A DNA stretch of 64,000 nt from CAIOYC01 sp038327995 (GTDB taxonomy: Bacteria > Pseudomonadota > Alphaproteobacteria > Caulobacterales > Caulobacteraceae): the NCBI GenBank assembly GCA_038327995.1, contig JBBQLP010000009.1:10242-74241 (forward strand), read 5' to 3'. Made by a program: the position numbers and the translations under genes. The notes beneath the pieces were generated by a model that was given only the letters and a program-made list of their open reading frames with translations, made no database searches and was not told the origin of the DNA. Each line of letters opens with the position of its first letter. Positions within the stretch are counted from its first letter, which is position 1. This document shows positions 8,169 through 16,902 of this stretch, one piece after another.

Positions 8169-10046
8169 CTAGACGAGGGTGACGCCGGCGGCGGCGGGGG
8201 TCTTGTAGAGGGCGTCCACCAAAACATGTCGGCGCTCCAGCGTGGCGCGCTGGTTCACATAGCCCTTGTCGGTGATCTCGCCCGCGTCGATGGAGGGCGG
8301 CTCGGTCATGACGGTGAAGCGGGCGATTCGGCGCGACGAGCCCCCCGATCCGGCGTTAAACTCCGCCAGCTTCTCCTTGACGTGGGCGGCCAGCCGTTCC
8401 AGCGGCGTGCCCTCTCCGCCTTCGAGGGTCAGCGCCTGCAGCATCGCCGCTGACGGCCAGAGAAGCGCGCTGACGAAAGGTTTGTCCTGACCGCAGATGA
8501 TGGCGTCGGCCACATAAGGGGTGCAGGCGGCCACGACGTCGGGGCGTAGGGTGCCGACCGAGACCCAGGTGCCGCTGTCGAGCTTGAAGTCCTCCGTCAC
8601 CCGCCCGTCGAACACCAGCCCCTGACCCGGATCGTTGTCGTCGATGAAACGGGCGGCGTCGCCGAGCTTGTAGAAGCCCTCCTCGTCGAAGGCGTCGGCG
8701 GTCTTTTTCGGATCGTTGTGATAGCCGGAAGTGACGGTGGGCCCCTTCACACGGACCTCGTACTTGGTCCCGTTCGGCACCAGTTTCAGGGTGATGCCGG
8801 GCAGGGGCAGACCGACGAGGCCCACGCGCTCGGTGATCCAGTGGGTGACGGTGATGCCCTGGGTTTCAGTGGCCCCGTACATGGTGGTCAGCGGCAACCG
8901 ATGGCCAGTCTCGGCGATGGCGAGGGCCTGCATACGCCCATAAACGTCGTTGGACAGCGTCGCGCCGCCGTAGGCCATGTAGCGCATATTCTTGAAGAAG
9001 GAGGCGCGCAGCACCGGGTCCTTCTCCATCGCCTCGGCCAGCATGGAAAAGGCGATGGGGGCCGAGCCGAACACCGGCGGCGAGACCTCATACAAGTTCT
9101 TGATCGTGGTCTCGAACAGGCCCGGTACCGGCTTGCCTTCGTCGAGGTACAGGGTGCCTCCCGACCAGAGATTGCCGTTGAAGCCGATGTTGCCGGCGGA
9201 GATATGGCTCCATGGCATCCACTCTAGGCTTTCGGGATAATAGTCGGGGCCGGGGGTTTCGACCTCTTCGCGCAGGCCCTCCTGCCCGGAGATGACGGCG
9301 GCCATCATGCCGTGCGTCTGCGGGACGCCCTTGGGCATCCCCGTGGAACCAGAGGTGAACAGGTATTTGGCGACGGTGGCGTGGCCGAGCGTCTCACGCA
9401 CCTTGGCGACTTCTGGGCTGGGTTCGGTGGCGGCGATATCGGCGAACGCCAGCGTGCCCGCGCCGCCATCGACGGTTACGAAGATGAGGTCGGGCGCGAC
9501 AGAACGGAGGGTGTCGAACGCACGGGCGAACTGGGCTGAGTCCTGCGCGAACACGACCTTCGGTTTCACGGTTTCCCAAGCGTGCTTCAGCTTGGCGTGA
9601 TCGGAGGAGATCAAAGAGTAGGCCGGACTGATCGGCGCGGCGGGGACGCCCGCGGCATACGCGCCCAGCGTCATCAGCGCGTGCTCGATGGAGTTGGGCG
9701 AGAGGATCAGGACGCTGTCCTTGGCCGTCAGTCCCTTGGCGAGCAGCCACGACGCGATGCCGTCGATGGCGCGGTCCGCCTCTCCGTAAGTCACCCGGCG
9801 CCAAGGGCCATGGACCGGTTCGCGCTGCTTGATGAAAGCCCGAGCCGGGTGCGCCGCCGCCTTTTCTGCGAGGAGATGAGTGATCGAGCGCGGCCCGGCG
9901 CCCGGGGCGTGGTTGGACCAGATCAGCACGCTCCCGTCCGTCCGCCGCTCCACCGAGGCGTCCGCCCCCTTCATGGGGAGGGGTTTGAACGGCGGCAGCG
10001 TAACTTTAGCGGCGTCAGGCGCAACGGCGCCGTCGGGCGGGGTCAT
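8169..10046 (-). CDS. Feruloyl-CoA synthetase-like acyl-CoA ligase
   Basis: A 625-residue AMP-forming ANL-family ligase, most like feruloyl-CoA synthases, which activate hydroxycinnamates to CoA thioesters. Recognisable are the N-terminal RRTDGSVLIWSNHAP and SITHLLAEKAAAHPARAFIKQRE, LILSPNSIEHALMTLGAYAAGVPAAPISPAYSL (split here as typical family blocks), the P-loop-like TSGSTGMPKGVPQTH, the A5 motif YGATETQ, and KLGDAARFIDDNDPGQGLVFDGR in the adenylation hinge. The usual C-terminal Lys motif is not obvious, as in other members of this subfamily. It sits between the aldehyde dehydrogenase and the esterase. An enoyl-CoA hydratase/lyase that would complete ferulate to vanillin is not in this window. 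Confidence 0.88.
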   Translation of the reverse strand: MTPPDGAVAPDAAKVTLPPFKPLPMKGADASVERRTDGSVLIWSNHAPGAGPRSITHLLAEKAAAHPARAFIKQREPVHGPWRRVTYGEADRAIDGIASWLLAKGLTAKDSVLILSPNSIEHALMTLGAYAAGVPAAPISPAYSLISSDHAKLKHAWETVKPKVVFAQDSAQFARAFDTLRSVAPDLIFVTVDGGAGTLAFADIAATEPSPEVAKVRETLGHATVAKYLFTSGSTGMPKGVPQTHGMMAAVISGQEGLREEVETPGPDYYPESLEWMPWSHISAGNIGFNGNLWSGGTLYLDEGKPVPGLFETTIKNLYEVSPPVFGSAPIAFSMLAEAMEKDPVLRASFFKNMRYMAYGGATLSNDVYGRMQALAIAETGHRLPLTTMYGATETQGITVTHWITERVGLVGLPLPGITLKLVPNGTKYEVRVKGPTVTSGYHNDPKKTADAFDEEGFYKLGDAARFIDDNDPGQGLVFDGRVTEDFKLDSGTWVSVGTLRPDVVAACTPYVADAIICGQDKPFVSALLWPSAAMLQALTLEGGEGTPLERLAAHVKEKLAEFNAGSGGSSRRIARFTVMTEPPSIDAGEITDKGYVNQRATLERRHVLVDALYKTPAAAGVTLV

Positions 10047-10096
10047 TCGGTAGCTCCCTGAACTCGATCCGACCGCTCTTGTGGCGGTTCGTTAGT

Positions 10097-10213
10097 GCGT
10101 CCTTCGACACGGGCGCGAAGAGCGCCCTGCTCAGGATGACGATTGAAAGTGGAATTCAACAAACATTCGTCATGGTGAGCAGCGCTGTCTTCGCAGCGCG
10201 TGTCGAACCACGC
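10097..10213. repeat. Pair of inverted REP-like palindromic units
   Basis: The gap between the ligase and dehydrogenase genes holds two diverged copies of one short repeat in opposite orientation. Unit 1 (10097-10141) runs GCGTCCTTCGACACG, a GGGCGC/GCGCCC hairpin, then CTGCTCAGGATGACG. Unit 2 (10168-10213) runs CGTCATGGTGAGCAG, a GCGCTG/CAGCGC hairpin, then GTGTCGAACCACGC. This is the layout of the dispersed intergenic repeats (CGTCATCCTGAGC...GTCGAAGGACGC) common in alphaproteobacteria. The pair could form a long hairpin in mRNA and separate expression of the two genes. Confidence 0.75.
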
Positions 10214-10218
10214 AGTCC

Positions 10219-11664
10219 TTACTCCGCAGCCACCGCCGGTTTGGGCGCGTAGCCCAGCATGGCCTTCACTTCGAGGAACTCTGTGAAGGCGAAATCGCCC
10301 CATTCGCGTCCGTTGCCGCTCATCTTGTAGCCGCCGAAGGGCGCCATAAGGTCGCCCCCGCCGCCGTTGATCGACACCTGACCGGCGCGCAGCCTGGACG
10401 CCACGTCGCGCACCTTGGTCTGGTCAGTGCCCGAGACGTAGGCGGCGAGGCCGTATTCGGTGTCGTTGCCGACCTGAATGGCTTCATCCACCGTATCGTA
10501 GCCGAGGATAGCGACCACCGGGCCGAAGATTTCCTCCTTGGCGATGGTCATGTCGTTTGTGACGTTAGCGAAGACGGTGGGCTTTACGTAATAGCCCTTG
10601 GTCAGGCCTTCGGGACGATCCGGACCCCCGGTGACGAGAGTGGCGCCCTCCTCGATACCCTTCTTGATCAGGCCTTGAATCTTGTTCCACTGAACTTCGG
10701 AGACCACGGGCCCCATCTGGGCATTGCCCTTGGGGTCGCCGACGGTGTGGGCTTCAGCCGCCTCCTTGGCGATGGAGATCACCTCGTCCATCCGCTTGCC
10801 GGGGACCAGCATCCGCGTCGGGGCATTGCAGGACTGGCCGGAGTTCATCATCACCGAGCGGATCCCGCCTGTAACGGCGGATTTGAAGTCGGCGTCTTCC
10901 AGGATGATGTTGGGCGACTTGCCACCCAGTTCCTGCGCCACGCGCTTGACGGTAGGCGCGGCGGCCTTGGCCACCTCGATGCCCGCGCGGGTGGAGCCGG
11001 TGAAGGACACCATGTCCACGTCAGGGTGCGAGGAGATCGCCGCGCCGACGCCCGGGCCATCGCCGTTGACAAGGTTAAACACGCCCGCCGGAACGCCCGC
11101 CGCGTGCAGGATTTCCGCGAAGATATAGCCGGAGAAGGGCGCGACTTCCGATGGCTTCAGCACCATGGTGCAGCCGGTGGCGAGCGCTGGCGCGACCTTG
11201 CAGGCGATCTGGTTCACCGGCCAGTTCCACGGCGTGATGAAGCCGCAGACGCCGATGGGCTCCTTGACGATGCGGGTCGGGCCACGATCCTCGTCGAACT
11301 TGTAGTCCTTCAGCACCGCCATGGCAGTCTGCAGGTGCGCAACACCCATCGCTGCCTGAGCCCGCTGAGCGAGGGAGGCGGGAGCGCCCATTTCCTCGGT
11401 GATGGCGTCGGCCATATCGCCGTACCGCTTTTGGTACTCGGCGACGATACGGCCCATGATGTCGAGGCGCTCTTCCCGAGTGGTCAGCGACCAGGTAGCG
11501 AAAGCCTTGCGAGCGGCTTTCACAGCCTTGTCCACGTCGGCAGCGGCGCCGATGGAGATGTGACCGCACACGTCCTCGTTGGCCGGATTGATCACATCGA
11601 GAGTCTTGGGCGTGACGGGATCAACCCAGGCGCCGTCGATATAGAACTTGAGATATTCGCGCAT
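10219..11664 (-). CDS. NAD(P)-dependent aldehyde dehydrogenase
   Basis: A 481-residue aldehyde dehydrogenase that oxidises an aldehyde to the acid. Diagnostic features are FITPWNWPVNQIACKVAPALA (cofactor loop with catalytic Asn), LKPSEVAPFS, the Rossmann GSTRAGIEVAKAAA, the catalytic Glu in VAQELGGKSPNII, the nucleophile Cys in NSGQSCNAPTRM and KEEIFGPVVAIL. Start 11664 (MREYLKFYIDG) is chosen because AGGGAGAA stands just upstream. Its place ahead of the feruloyl-CoA-synthetase-like gene suggests it could oxidise vanillin or a related aromatic aldehyde, but close relatives act on many aldehydes. Confidence 0.93.
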   Translation of the reverse strand: MREYLKFYIDGAWVDPVTPKTLDVINPANEDVCGHISIGAAADVDKAVKAARKAFATWSLTTREERLDIMGRIVAEYQKRYGDMADAITEEMGAPASLAQRAQAAMGVAHLQTAMAVLKDYKFDEDRGPTRIVKEPIGVCGFITPWNWPVNQIACKVAPALATGCTMVLKPSEVAPFSGYIFAEILHAAGVPAGVFNLVNGDGPGVGAAISSHPDVDMVSFTGSTRAGIEVAKAAAPTVKRVAQELGGKSPNIILEDADFKSAVTGGIRSVMMNSGQSCNAPTRMLVPGKRMDEVISIAKEAAEAHTVGDPKGNAQMGPVVSEVQWNKIQGLIKKGIEEGATLVTGGPDRPEGLTKGYYVKPTVFANVTNDMTIAKEEIFGPVVAILGYDTVDEAIQVGNDTEYGLAAYVSGTDQTKVRDVASRLRAGQVSINGGGGDLMAPFGGYKMSGNGREWGDFAFTEFLEVKAMLGYAPKPAVAAE

Positions 11665-11743
11665 GATGTTCTCCCTGACCTTCATCGGTCGCCCATTGGG
11701 GCCGTGTCGCGCGTGGCCGCGACCTCACGGGGAGTTATATTAG

Positions 11744-11756
11744 TGAACAGCGTTCA
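11744..11756 (-). promoter_or_regulatory. Short palindrome upstream of aldehyde dehydrogenase
   Basis: TGAAC-AGC-GTTCA, a 13-base palindrome with 5-base arms, lies 80 bases upstream of the dehydrogenase start. Sites of this shape are typical of TetR-type repressors in alphaproteobacterial acyl-CoA and aldehyde operons. No TetR gene is present here, so this is only a candidate operator. Confidence 0.3.
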
Positions 11757-11804
11757 GGGACGTAAGGGGTAAAGGTGAAGGCGGCGGTCACGGCCGCGCG
11801 ATTG

Positions 11805-12110
11805 CTAGCTCTTCGCCTCGTTGACCAGCCGCCCCATGGCGTCGAGATAGCTAACGAAAGCGGCGCGTCCGGCGTCGGTGAGACGCAGGCGGGTCAGGGG
11901 TTTCCTGCCGACGAAGCTCTTGTCCACCGCCACATAGCCCGCCTCTTCCAGCTTCCTCAGATGCACCGAGAGATTGCCGTCGGTGGTTTGCAGGCGACGC
12001 TTGATCTCGTTGAAGTCCGCAACCTCGGCGCTGGAAAGGAAGGCCATTATCCCCAGCCGCACGCGCCCGTGGATCACCTCGTCGATGTCCTCGATATCGA
12101 AGCCGTCCAT
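11805..12110 (-). CDS. Winged-helix transcriptional regulator (ArsR/MarR-like)
   Basis: A 101-residue single-domain winged helix-turn-helix protein. Residues 10-90 carry the fold: IHGRVRLGIMAFL, FNEIKRRLQTTDGNLSVHLRKLEEAGYV (recognition helix) and the wing FVGRKPLTRLRLTDAGRAAF. It belongs to the short 'winged helix DNA-binding' group often encoded with a small membrane protein. It lacks obvious metal-binding Cys pairs. It starts six bases after the stop of the membrane-protein gene, so the two form an operon and probably a regulatory pair. The target is unknown. Confidence 0.85.
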   Translation of the reverse strand: MDGFDIEDIDEVIHGRVRLGIMAFLSSAEVADFNEIKRRLQTTDGNLSVHLRKLEEAGYVAVDKSFVGRKPLTRLRLTDAGRAAFVSYLDAMGRLVNEAKS

Positions 12111-12116
12111 CGCCGA

Positions 12117-12728
12117 TCAGTTCCTGCCGTAGGATCTGCGCAGGAATATCAGCCCGGGCAGGAAGGCGAGAAGGATCAGGCCCGCGGCGTAGATCAGATA
12201 GTCCACGGGTTGGTTGATGAACCAGGCGGTGAGGATCGACGCGGCGAAGGAACCCCACGCGGTGATGTGCAGCCAGAGCTTGCGCGAAATCGTCGCCGCA
12301 GCCATCCAGGCCGCGCCGTAGAGTACGAAGATGATGCTGGGCGAGAAGTTGATCAGGGTCGCGGTCTGGGTACGCCAAGTCGCCGCCGCGATCGCCGCAA
12401 AGATGAAGAAGCAACCGATGCCGACGCCCTTCCAGACCAGGCCTGCAGATTGCGGCGAACCACTCGCCGGACCGCGCCGCAGCTTGGCCGCGATCAGCAC
12501 CGCGACAAATAACAACATCGCCGCCAGCCACGCCAGATTCGACGCCACTCCGGTCGCCCCGAAACTGCCGGTCAGCGCTGCCCATTGAACCACGCTCGCG
12601 GCACCGAAGAGTCCGCCCGCCGCCATCAGTATGACGCTGCCGCCAACACCGTCGCCATCGCGGCCCGCTTCGGCCATCCCCTTCAGATAGGCTATGTCGT
12701 CACGAATGGTCTGCATATCGTCGGTCAT
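12117..12728 (-). CDS. Integral membrane protein paired with winged-helix regulator
   Basis: A 203-residue protein with a short cytoplasmic N-terminus (MTDDMQTIRDDIAYLKGMAE, probably helical) and about six hydrophobic segments, including VILMAAGGLFGAASVVQW, VASNLAWLAAMLLFVAVLIA and YLIYAAGLILLAFLPGLIFL. I do not recognise an enzymatic motif. The start at 12728 has GAGGAGG five to six bases upstream; the frame runs 41 codons further up without a better site. Co-transcribed with the regulator downstream. A sensor or partner role for the regulator is inferred from context only. Confidence 0.8.
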   Translation of the reverse strand: MTDDMQTIRDDIAYLKGMAEAGRDGDGVGGSVILMAAGGLFGAASVVQWAALTGSFGATGVASNLAWLAAMLLFVAVLIAAKLRRGPASGSPQSAGLVWKGVGIGCFFIFAAIAAATWRTQTATLINFSPSIIFVLYGAAWMAAATISRKLWLHITAWGSFAASILTAWFINQPVDYLIYAAGLILLAFLPGLIFLRRSYGRN

Positions 12729-12866
12729 GTCAGCCTCCTCGCCGTTGATGAGTATGATATGGGCTATATGCTTTGTGATGTAAAGTTCTTTTCTTAGAGC
12801 TTTATGGGCGGCTTGTAGGACAAACCGTTCAGGCATAGGCTCTTTCGTCAACCTTGGGAGGCGGCC

Positions 12867-13454
12867 ATGTCTCGTGCATTGATTGTGTTGAGGTTTATGG
12901 GAGCGGCGCTCGGTTTAAGCGGTGCGCTCTGGGCCTCGGATGGGCTGGCGCAAGTCAGTGTCTTCAGCGGTTCAAGTCTCGCCAACGATTGCTCGGCGCT
13001 TGCCAGGCGCGGCGTCCCGGAACTGCGTGAGGCGATCAACATCTGCACGATCGCCATCGACCACGACAACCTGACTGGGCGCGATCTGGCGGGTACTTAC
13101 GTCAACCGAGGGGTGTTGCACCTGCGTCGCGGCGACTGGCTGGACGCGCGGGTCGACTTCGATACCGCAACCTCCATTTCGCCTAAGATGGGCGAGGCGC
13201 TGATCAACCGCGGCGCCAGTTTCATCGCCCAGAAGCGCTGGGCGGAAGGCGTCTCCGACATCGACCGGGGCCTGACCCTGAGCCCCGAGGAACCTGAAAA
13301 GGCCTACTACAACCGCGCCATCGCCAAAGAGCATCTGGACGACATGAAGGGCGCCTATTTCGACTATCTGAAAGCTTCTGAACTTGCCCCCGCCTGGGCC
13401 GCGCCCAAGGCCGAGTTACAACGCTTCACCGTGGCGCAAAAGCCTGTTGGCTGA
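12867..13454 (+). CDS. Secreted tetratricopeptide-repeat protein
   Basis: A 195-residue protein with a signal peptide (cleavage likely near DGLAQVS) and about three TPR units: TYVNRGVLHLRRGDWLDARVDFD, EALINRGASFIAQKRWAEGVSD and KAYYNRAIAKEHLDDMKGAYFD. TPRs form protein-binding scaffolds, so a periplasmic adaptor role is likely. GGGAGG precedes the ATG by six bases. It is divergent from the membrane-protein gene, sharing a 138-base promoter region that is unusually AT-rich. No catalytic motif is seen. Confidence 0.85.
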   Translation: MSRALIVLRFMGAALGLSGALWASDGLAQVSVFSGSSLANDCSALARRGVPELREAINICTIAIDHDNLTGRDLAGTYVNRGVLHLRRGDWLDARVDFDTATSISPKMGEALINRGASFIAQKRWAEGVSDIDRGLTLSPEEPEKAYYNRAIAKEHLDDMKGAYFDYLKASELAPAWAAPKAELQRFTVAQKPVG

Positions 13455-13569
13455 GGTTAGCTTTCAAGCCTGAAATACTCCGGAGAGCGCGCGCTTCTAT
13501 GTGAGATGCTGCGGCAGGCGTCGAGGCGGAAGCCTCGCTTTTTGCCAATCGCGTCCACTGGGGGTTTCG

Positions 13570-15246
13570 ATGATCCGTTTGTCCGTCTCGGCCGCTGCGC
13601 TTTGCGCTCTCGCACTGATCGCTCCATCGACAAGCTTCGCGCAGATGAAGTCCGACGCCCCAGCGGCAGCCGCTTCCTCGGAACGGCCCAGCCGTGGCGC
13701 GCGTGCCGCCGACGCGGGCAAGGCGCCGGACGAGCCAGGCCGGGGTGACCGCACCGACACCCAGCCCGCAGGCGATGCGCGCGCCGAACGCGCCCGCTCG
13801 GAAAAGCTTCAGGATGCCGACATCGCCTCCGCCCCCATCCGCGAGATCAGGCGCGTCAGCCGTCACTCGGCGGTGATCGGCGGGCGGCCCCTCGCCTATA
13901 CGGCCACGGCTGGCACGCTGACTATTCGCGACGACGACGGCAAACCCACCGCCTCGATGTTCTACGTCGCCTACACCGCGGGAGGCGCCAACCGGCCCGT
14001 GACCTTCCTCTACAACGGCGGTCCCGGCTCCTCGACCCTATGGCTGCACATGGGATCGCTAGGTCCGGTGCGGGTGCGCACCGACAGTCCGCAATCGACC
14101 CACAATGCGCCTTATAACTACGCCGACAACAACGAGAGCCTGCTCGACAAGTCCGATCTCGTCTTCCTCGACGCCATCGGCGCGGGCTTTTCACGGCCCT
14201 TGGGCGACACCAAGCTGGAGAAGTTCTGGGGCACCGACCCGGACATCGACGCCTTCGCGCGCGGTGTCGAACGCTATCTGACAGCCAATCAGCGCTGGAA
14301 CTCGCCCAAGTTCATCTTCGGCGAAAGCTATGGCACCACCCGCTCGGCGGGCCTGTCCTACCGATTGCAGGAAGACGGGGTGCAGCTCAACGGCGTTGTC
14401 CTCCTGTCATCGATCCTCAACTACGGGCGTCGCTCGCCTGGGTTCGATCAGGAGATTATCAACTACATCCCGACCTATGCGGCGGCGGCGGCCTATCACA
14501 ACCGGTTGCAGCAAAAGCCCGCCGACCTGGATGCCTTCCTGCATCAGGCGCGCGAGTGGGCGCGTGGCCCCTACGCCGCCGCCCTCGCGAAGGGACAGGA
14601 CCTCAGCCCCGTGGAGCGGCAGACCATCGCCGCGCAGTTGGCCGGCTACACGGGCCTGTCCCCCCAATATATTCTGGACAGCGATCTGCGCGTCGATCCC
14701 GGTCGCTTCCGCAAGGAGTTGCTGCGCGACCAGCGCCGGACTTTGGGCCGCTATGACAGCCGTTTCCTCGGCATCGACACCGACGCTGCTGGGGAGGGAC
14801 AGGAGTACGATCCCTCCGACACCGGCATCACCGGCGCCTTCGTCTCGTCCTTCCACGACTATCTGGCTAGAGACCTCGGCTTCGAGACCGAGATGACCTA
14901 TCGGCCCACCTACTATTCGGCTGGCGTGCAGTGGGACTTCAAGCACCGTTCGCCGGGCGCGAGGGGTCCAGGCGGGACAAACCAGGCGGATGTGGCGCTC
15001 GATCTATCGGCAGCCATGCGCCAGAATCCGAACCTTAAAGTCTATTCGCTGAACGGCATTTACGACATGGCGACGCCCATCTTCGGCACCGAATACGACC
15101 TCGGTCATATGCAGATCGACCCATCGCTGCGGCCCAACCTGCGTTTCGCCTATTACCCCTCCGGTCACATGGTCTACCTGAATCCGGATGCGCTGAAGTC
15201 AATGAAGGTGGATCTCGCCAGATTCTATGATGACGCTGCGCGCTAG
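13570..15246 (+). CDS. S10-family serine carboxypeptidase
   Basis: A 558-residue exported peptidase of family S10. It has a signal peptide (LCALALIAPSTSFAQ), a low-complexity Ala/Arg/Asp-rich linker to about residue 90, then the alpha/beta-hydrolase domain. FLYNGGPGSSTLWLHMGS is the oxyanion region, FIFGESYGTT carries the nucleophile Ser, NGIYDMATP the Asp and YYPSGHMVYL the His. The start at 13570 is preceded by a G-rich site and places the signal peptide at the N-terminus; the frame extends 23 codons upstream without support. Likely a periplasmic carboxypeptidase. It stands alone, upstream of the Pho-regulated porin. Confidence 0.92.
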   Translation: MIRLSVSAAALCALALIAPSTSFAQMKSDAPAAAASSERPSRGARAADAGKAPDEPGRGDRTDTQPAGDARAERARSEKLQDADIASAPIREIRRVSRHSAVIGGRPLAYTATAGTLTIRDDDGKPTASMFYVAYTAGGANRPVTFLYNGGPGSSTLWLHMGSLGPVRVRTDSPQSTHNAPYNYADNNESLLDKSDLVFLDAIGAGFSRPLGDTKLEKFWGTDPDIDAFARGVERYLTANQRWNSPKFIFGESYGTTRSAGLSYRLQEDGVQLNGVVLLSSILNYGRRSPGFDQEIINYIPTYAAAAAYHNRLQQKPADLDAFLHQAREWARGPYAAALAKGQDLSPVERQTIAAQLAGYTGLSPQYILDSDLRVDPGRFRKELLRDQRRTLGRYDSRFLGIDTDAAGEGQEYDPSDTGITGAFVSSFHDYLARDLGFETEMTYRPTYYSAGVQWDFKHRSPGARGPGGTNQADVALDLSAAMRQNPNLKVYSLNGIYDMATPIFGTEYDLGHMQIDPSLRPNLRFAYYPSGHMVYLNPDALKSMKVDLARFYDDAAR

Positions 15247-15313
15247 GACTGCTCGGGGGTCTCGAAATCAGATCGACGCCAGTTGTCCGTAGACGGACTA
15301 TTATAGTCGCGTG

Positions 15314-15364
15314 ATGTTATAATTCTGTCATTGCAGTGTGACTTCGCCGTCACCCAGTTATCAC
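15314..15364 (+). promoter_or_regulatory. Pho box array (PhoB binding)
   Basis: Seven-base units recur every 11 bases: ATGTTAT (15314), CTGTCAT (15325), GTGTGAC (15336), CCGTCAC (15347) and TTATCAC (15358), each separated by four bases. Units two and three form CTGTCAT-TGCA-GTGTGAC, very close to the PhoB consensus CTGTCATNNNNCTGTCAC. The array lies 80-130 bases before the porin start and indicates induction under phosphate limitation of the porin, and possibly pstS. Confidence 0.8.
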
Positions 15365-15443
15365 AACAGCGTCGCGTCGCAGGTCTATCCGGTCTCCAGT
15401 CACAAGGAACCCCCGAGCGGGTTCGGACAAGCTGGGGATCATC

Positions 15444-16886
15444 ATGAAAAATCGGAATGCCCTCCTTAGAGGAGCGGCGATGGGGGCCATGATGTTGGCC
15501 GTTGCGGGCGCCGCAAACGCCAAGCCCGTCAAACATCACGCCAAGCGAACCTATGGCGCCGCTCCGGTCGCCACGTATGCCGGCGGGTCTGAACTCGGTG
15601 AGCTACGCTCCGAAGTGCAAGCGCTGAGGGCCCAACTCGACGCCCAGGCGCAGAACCAGGCCGCCATTCAGGCGCAGGTCGCCCAGACCCAGGCGCAAAC
15701 CGCCCAGATCGCCGCCGACGCTGAATCCGTTCAGGATCGTCTCGACAACGTCCCTGCACAAGTTCTGACCACCATCGGCGAGCTGCCCAAGGCCAAGCCC
15801 TCATGGGCTGAAAAGACCCAGATCACGGGCCGCGTCTATCTGGACGCTTCAAACATCGTGCAGAAGAACAATGGCCAGCGCGTCGCACCAAGCGGCGCGG
15901 CGGTCGATATCAAGCGCTTCTATCTGGGGGTCGATCACCAGTTCAACGACATCTATTCGGCGAACGTGACCACCGACTTCCAGTATGCGTCGAGCGCGCC
16001 CGCCGCCACCGGCAACGCCTCGACGATCGCCCAGACCGAACTCTACATCAAAAAGGCCTATCTTCAGGCCAAATACCTGCCCTGGTTCACGGTGCGCCTC
16101 GGCGCCGCCGACCTGCCATGGATTCCCTTCGTCGAAGACCTCTACGGCTATCGGTACGTCGAACAGACTCTGACCGACCGCACCAAGTTCGGCACGTCCG
16201 CCGATTGGGGCATTCACGCCTTCGGCTCGTTCGATCCAATTGGCGATCCCAAGACCGGCCCGGTGGTCAGCTATGCCGTCGCGGTGATCAACGGCACGGG
16301 CTATCGCTCGCCACCCGGCACCTCCAACGCGCCGCGCACCAACACGCTCGACGTTGAAGGACGTGTCAGCGTCAAATATATGGACTTCACGGCAGCGCTT
16401 GGCGGGTATCACGGTCGTTTGGGCGTGGACAAGGGCACGACCCTGAACGCGACCTACGGCCCAGTCGCCTTCCGCGACGCCAGCCGCTTCAACGCCCTTC
16501 TGGCCTACACCTCGGGCCCGATCCGCGCCGGAGTGGAATACTTCACCGCCACCAACTGGACCGCTGTGGGCAACCGCGTCACCGGCGATAAGGCGGACGG
16601 CTATTCGGTGTTCGGTTCCTACCAGTTCCAGCCTGAGTGGGGCGTGTTCGGGCGTTATGACTACGTCAAGCCGACCAAGACCACTGCGTCGACCAAGAAG
16701 GACAACTATTTCAACATCGGGCTCCAGTACGAGCCCGCAAAAATCGTAGACCTTTCGCTCGTCTACAAGCGAGACAAGGTAGACAACGGCACCTTCTCGA
16801 CCGGCAACGGCACTATCGGCGCCACTGTTCTCGGCGGCAACGGAACCTACGACGAAGTCGGCCTGTTCGGCCAATATCGCTGGTAA
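15444..16886 (+). CDS. Outer-membrane porin, phosphate-type
   Basis: A 480-residue OprO/OprP-like porin. It has a signal peptide (MMLAVAGAANA), a coiled-coil N-terminal segment (ELRSEVQALRAQLDAQAQNQ and following Gln/Ala-rich heptads, about residues 50-100) that should trimerise, and then a 16-strand-type beta-barrel. Barrel features include VDIKRFYLGVDHQFNDIYSA, TVRLGAADLPWIPFVE, AGVEYFTATNW and the terminal EVGLFGQYRW with final aromatic residue. GGGGA lies seven bases before ATG. The Pho-box array upstream and pstS downstream indicate phosphate or polyphosphate uptake; anion selectivity itself is inferred. Confidence 0.9.
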   Translation: MKNRNALLRGAAMGAMMLAVAGAANAKPVKHHAKRTYGAAPVATYAGGSELGELRSEVQALRAQLDAQAQNQAAIQAQVAQTQAQTAQIAADAESVQDRLDNVPAQVLTTIGELPKAKPSWAEKTQITGRVYLDASNIVQKNNGQRVAPSGAAVDIKRFYLGVDHQFNDIYSANVTTDFQYASSAPAATGNASTIAQTELYIKKAYLQAKYLPWFTVRLGAADLPWIPFVEDLYGYRYVEQTLTDRTKFGTSADWGIHAFGSFDPIGDPKTGPVVSYAVAVINGTGYRSPPGTSNAPRTNTLDVEGRVSVKYMDFTAALGGYHGRLGVDKGTTLNATYGPVAFRDASRFNALLAYTSGPIRAGVEYFTATNWTAVGNRVTGDKADGYSVFGSYQFQPEWGVFGRYDYVKPTKTTASTKKDNYFNIGLQYEPAKIVDLSLVYKRDKVDNGTFSTGNGTIGATVLGGNGTYDEVGLFGQYRW

Positions 16887-16902
16887 CCGCTAAGGTATTT
16901 CG

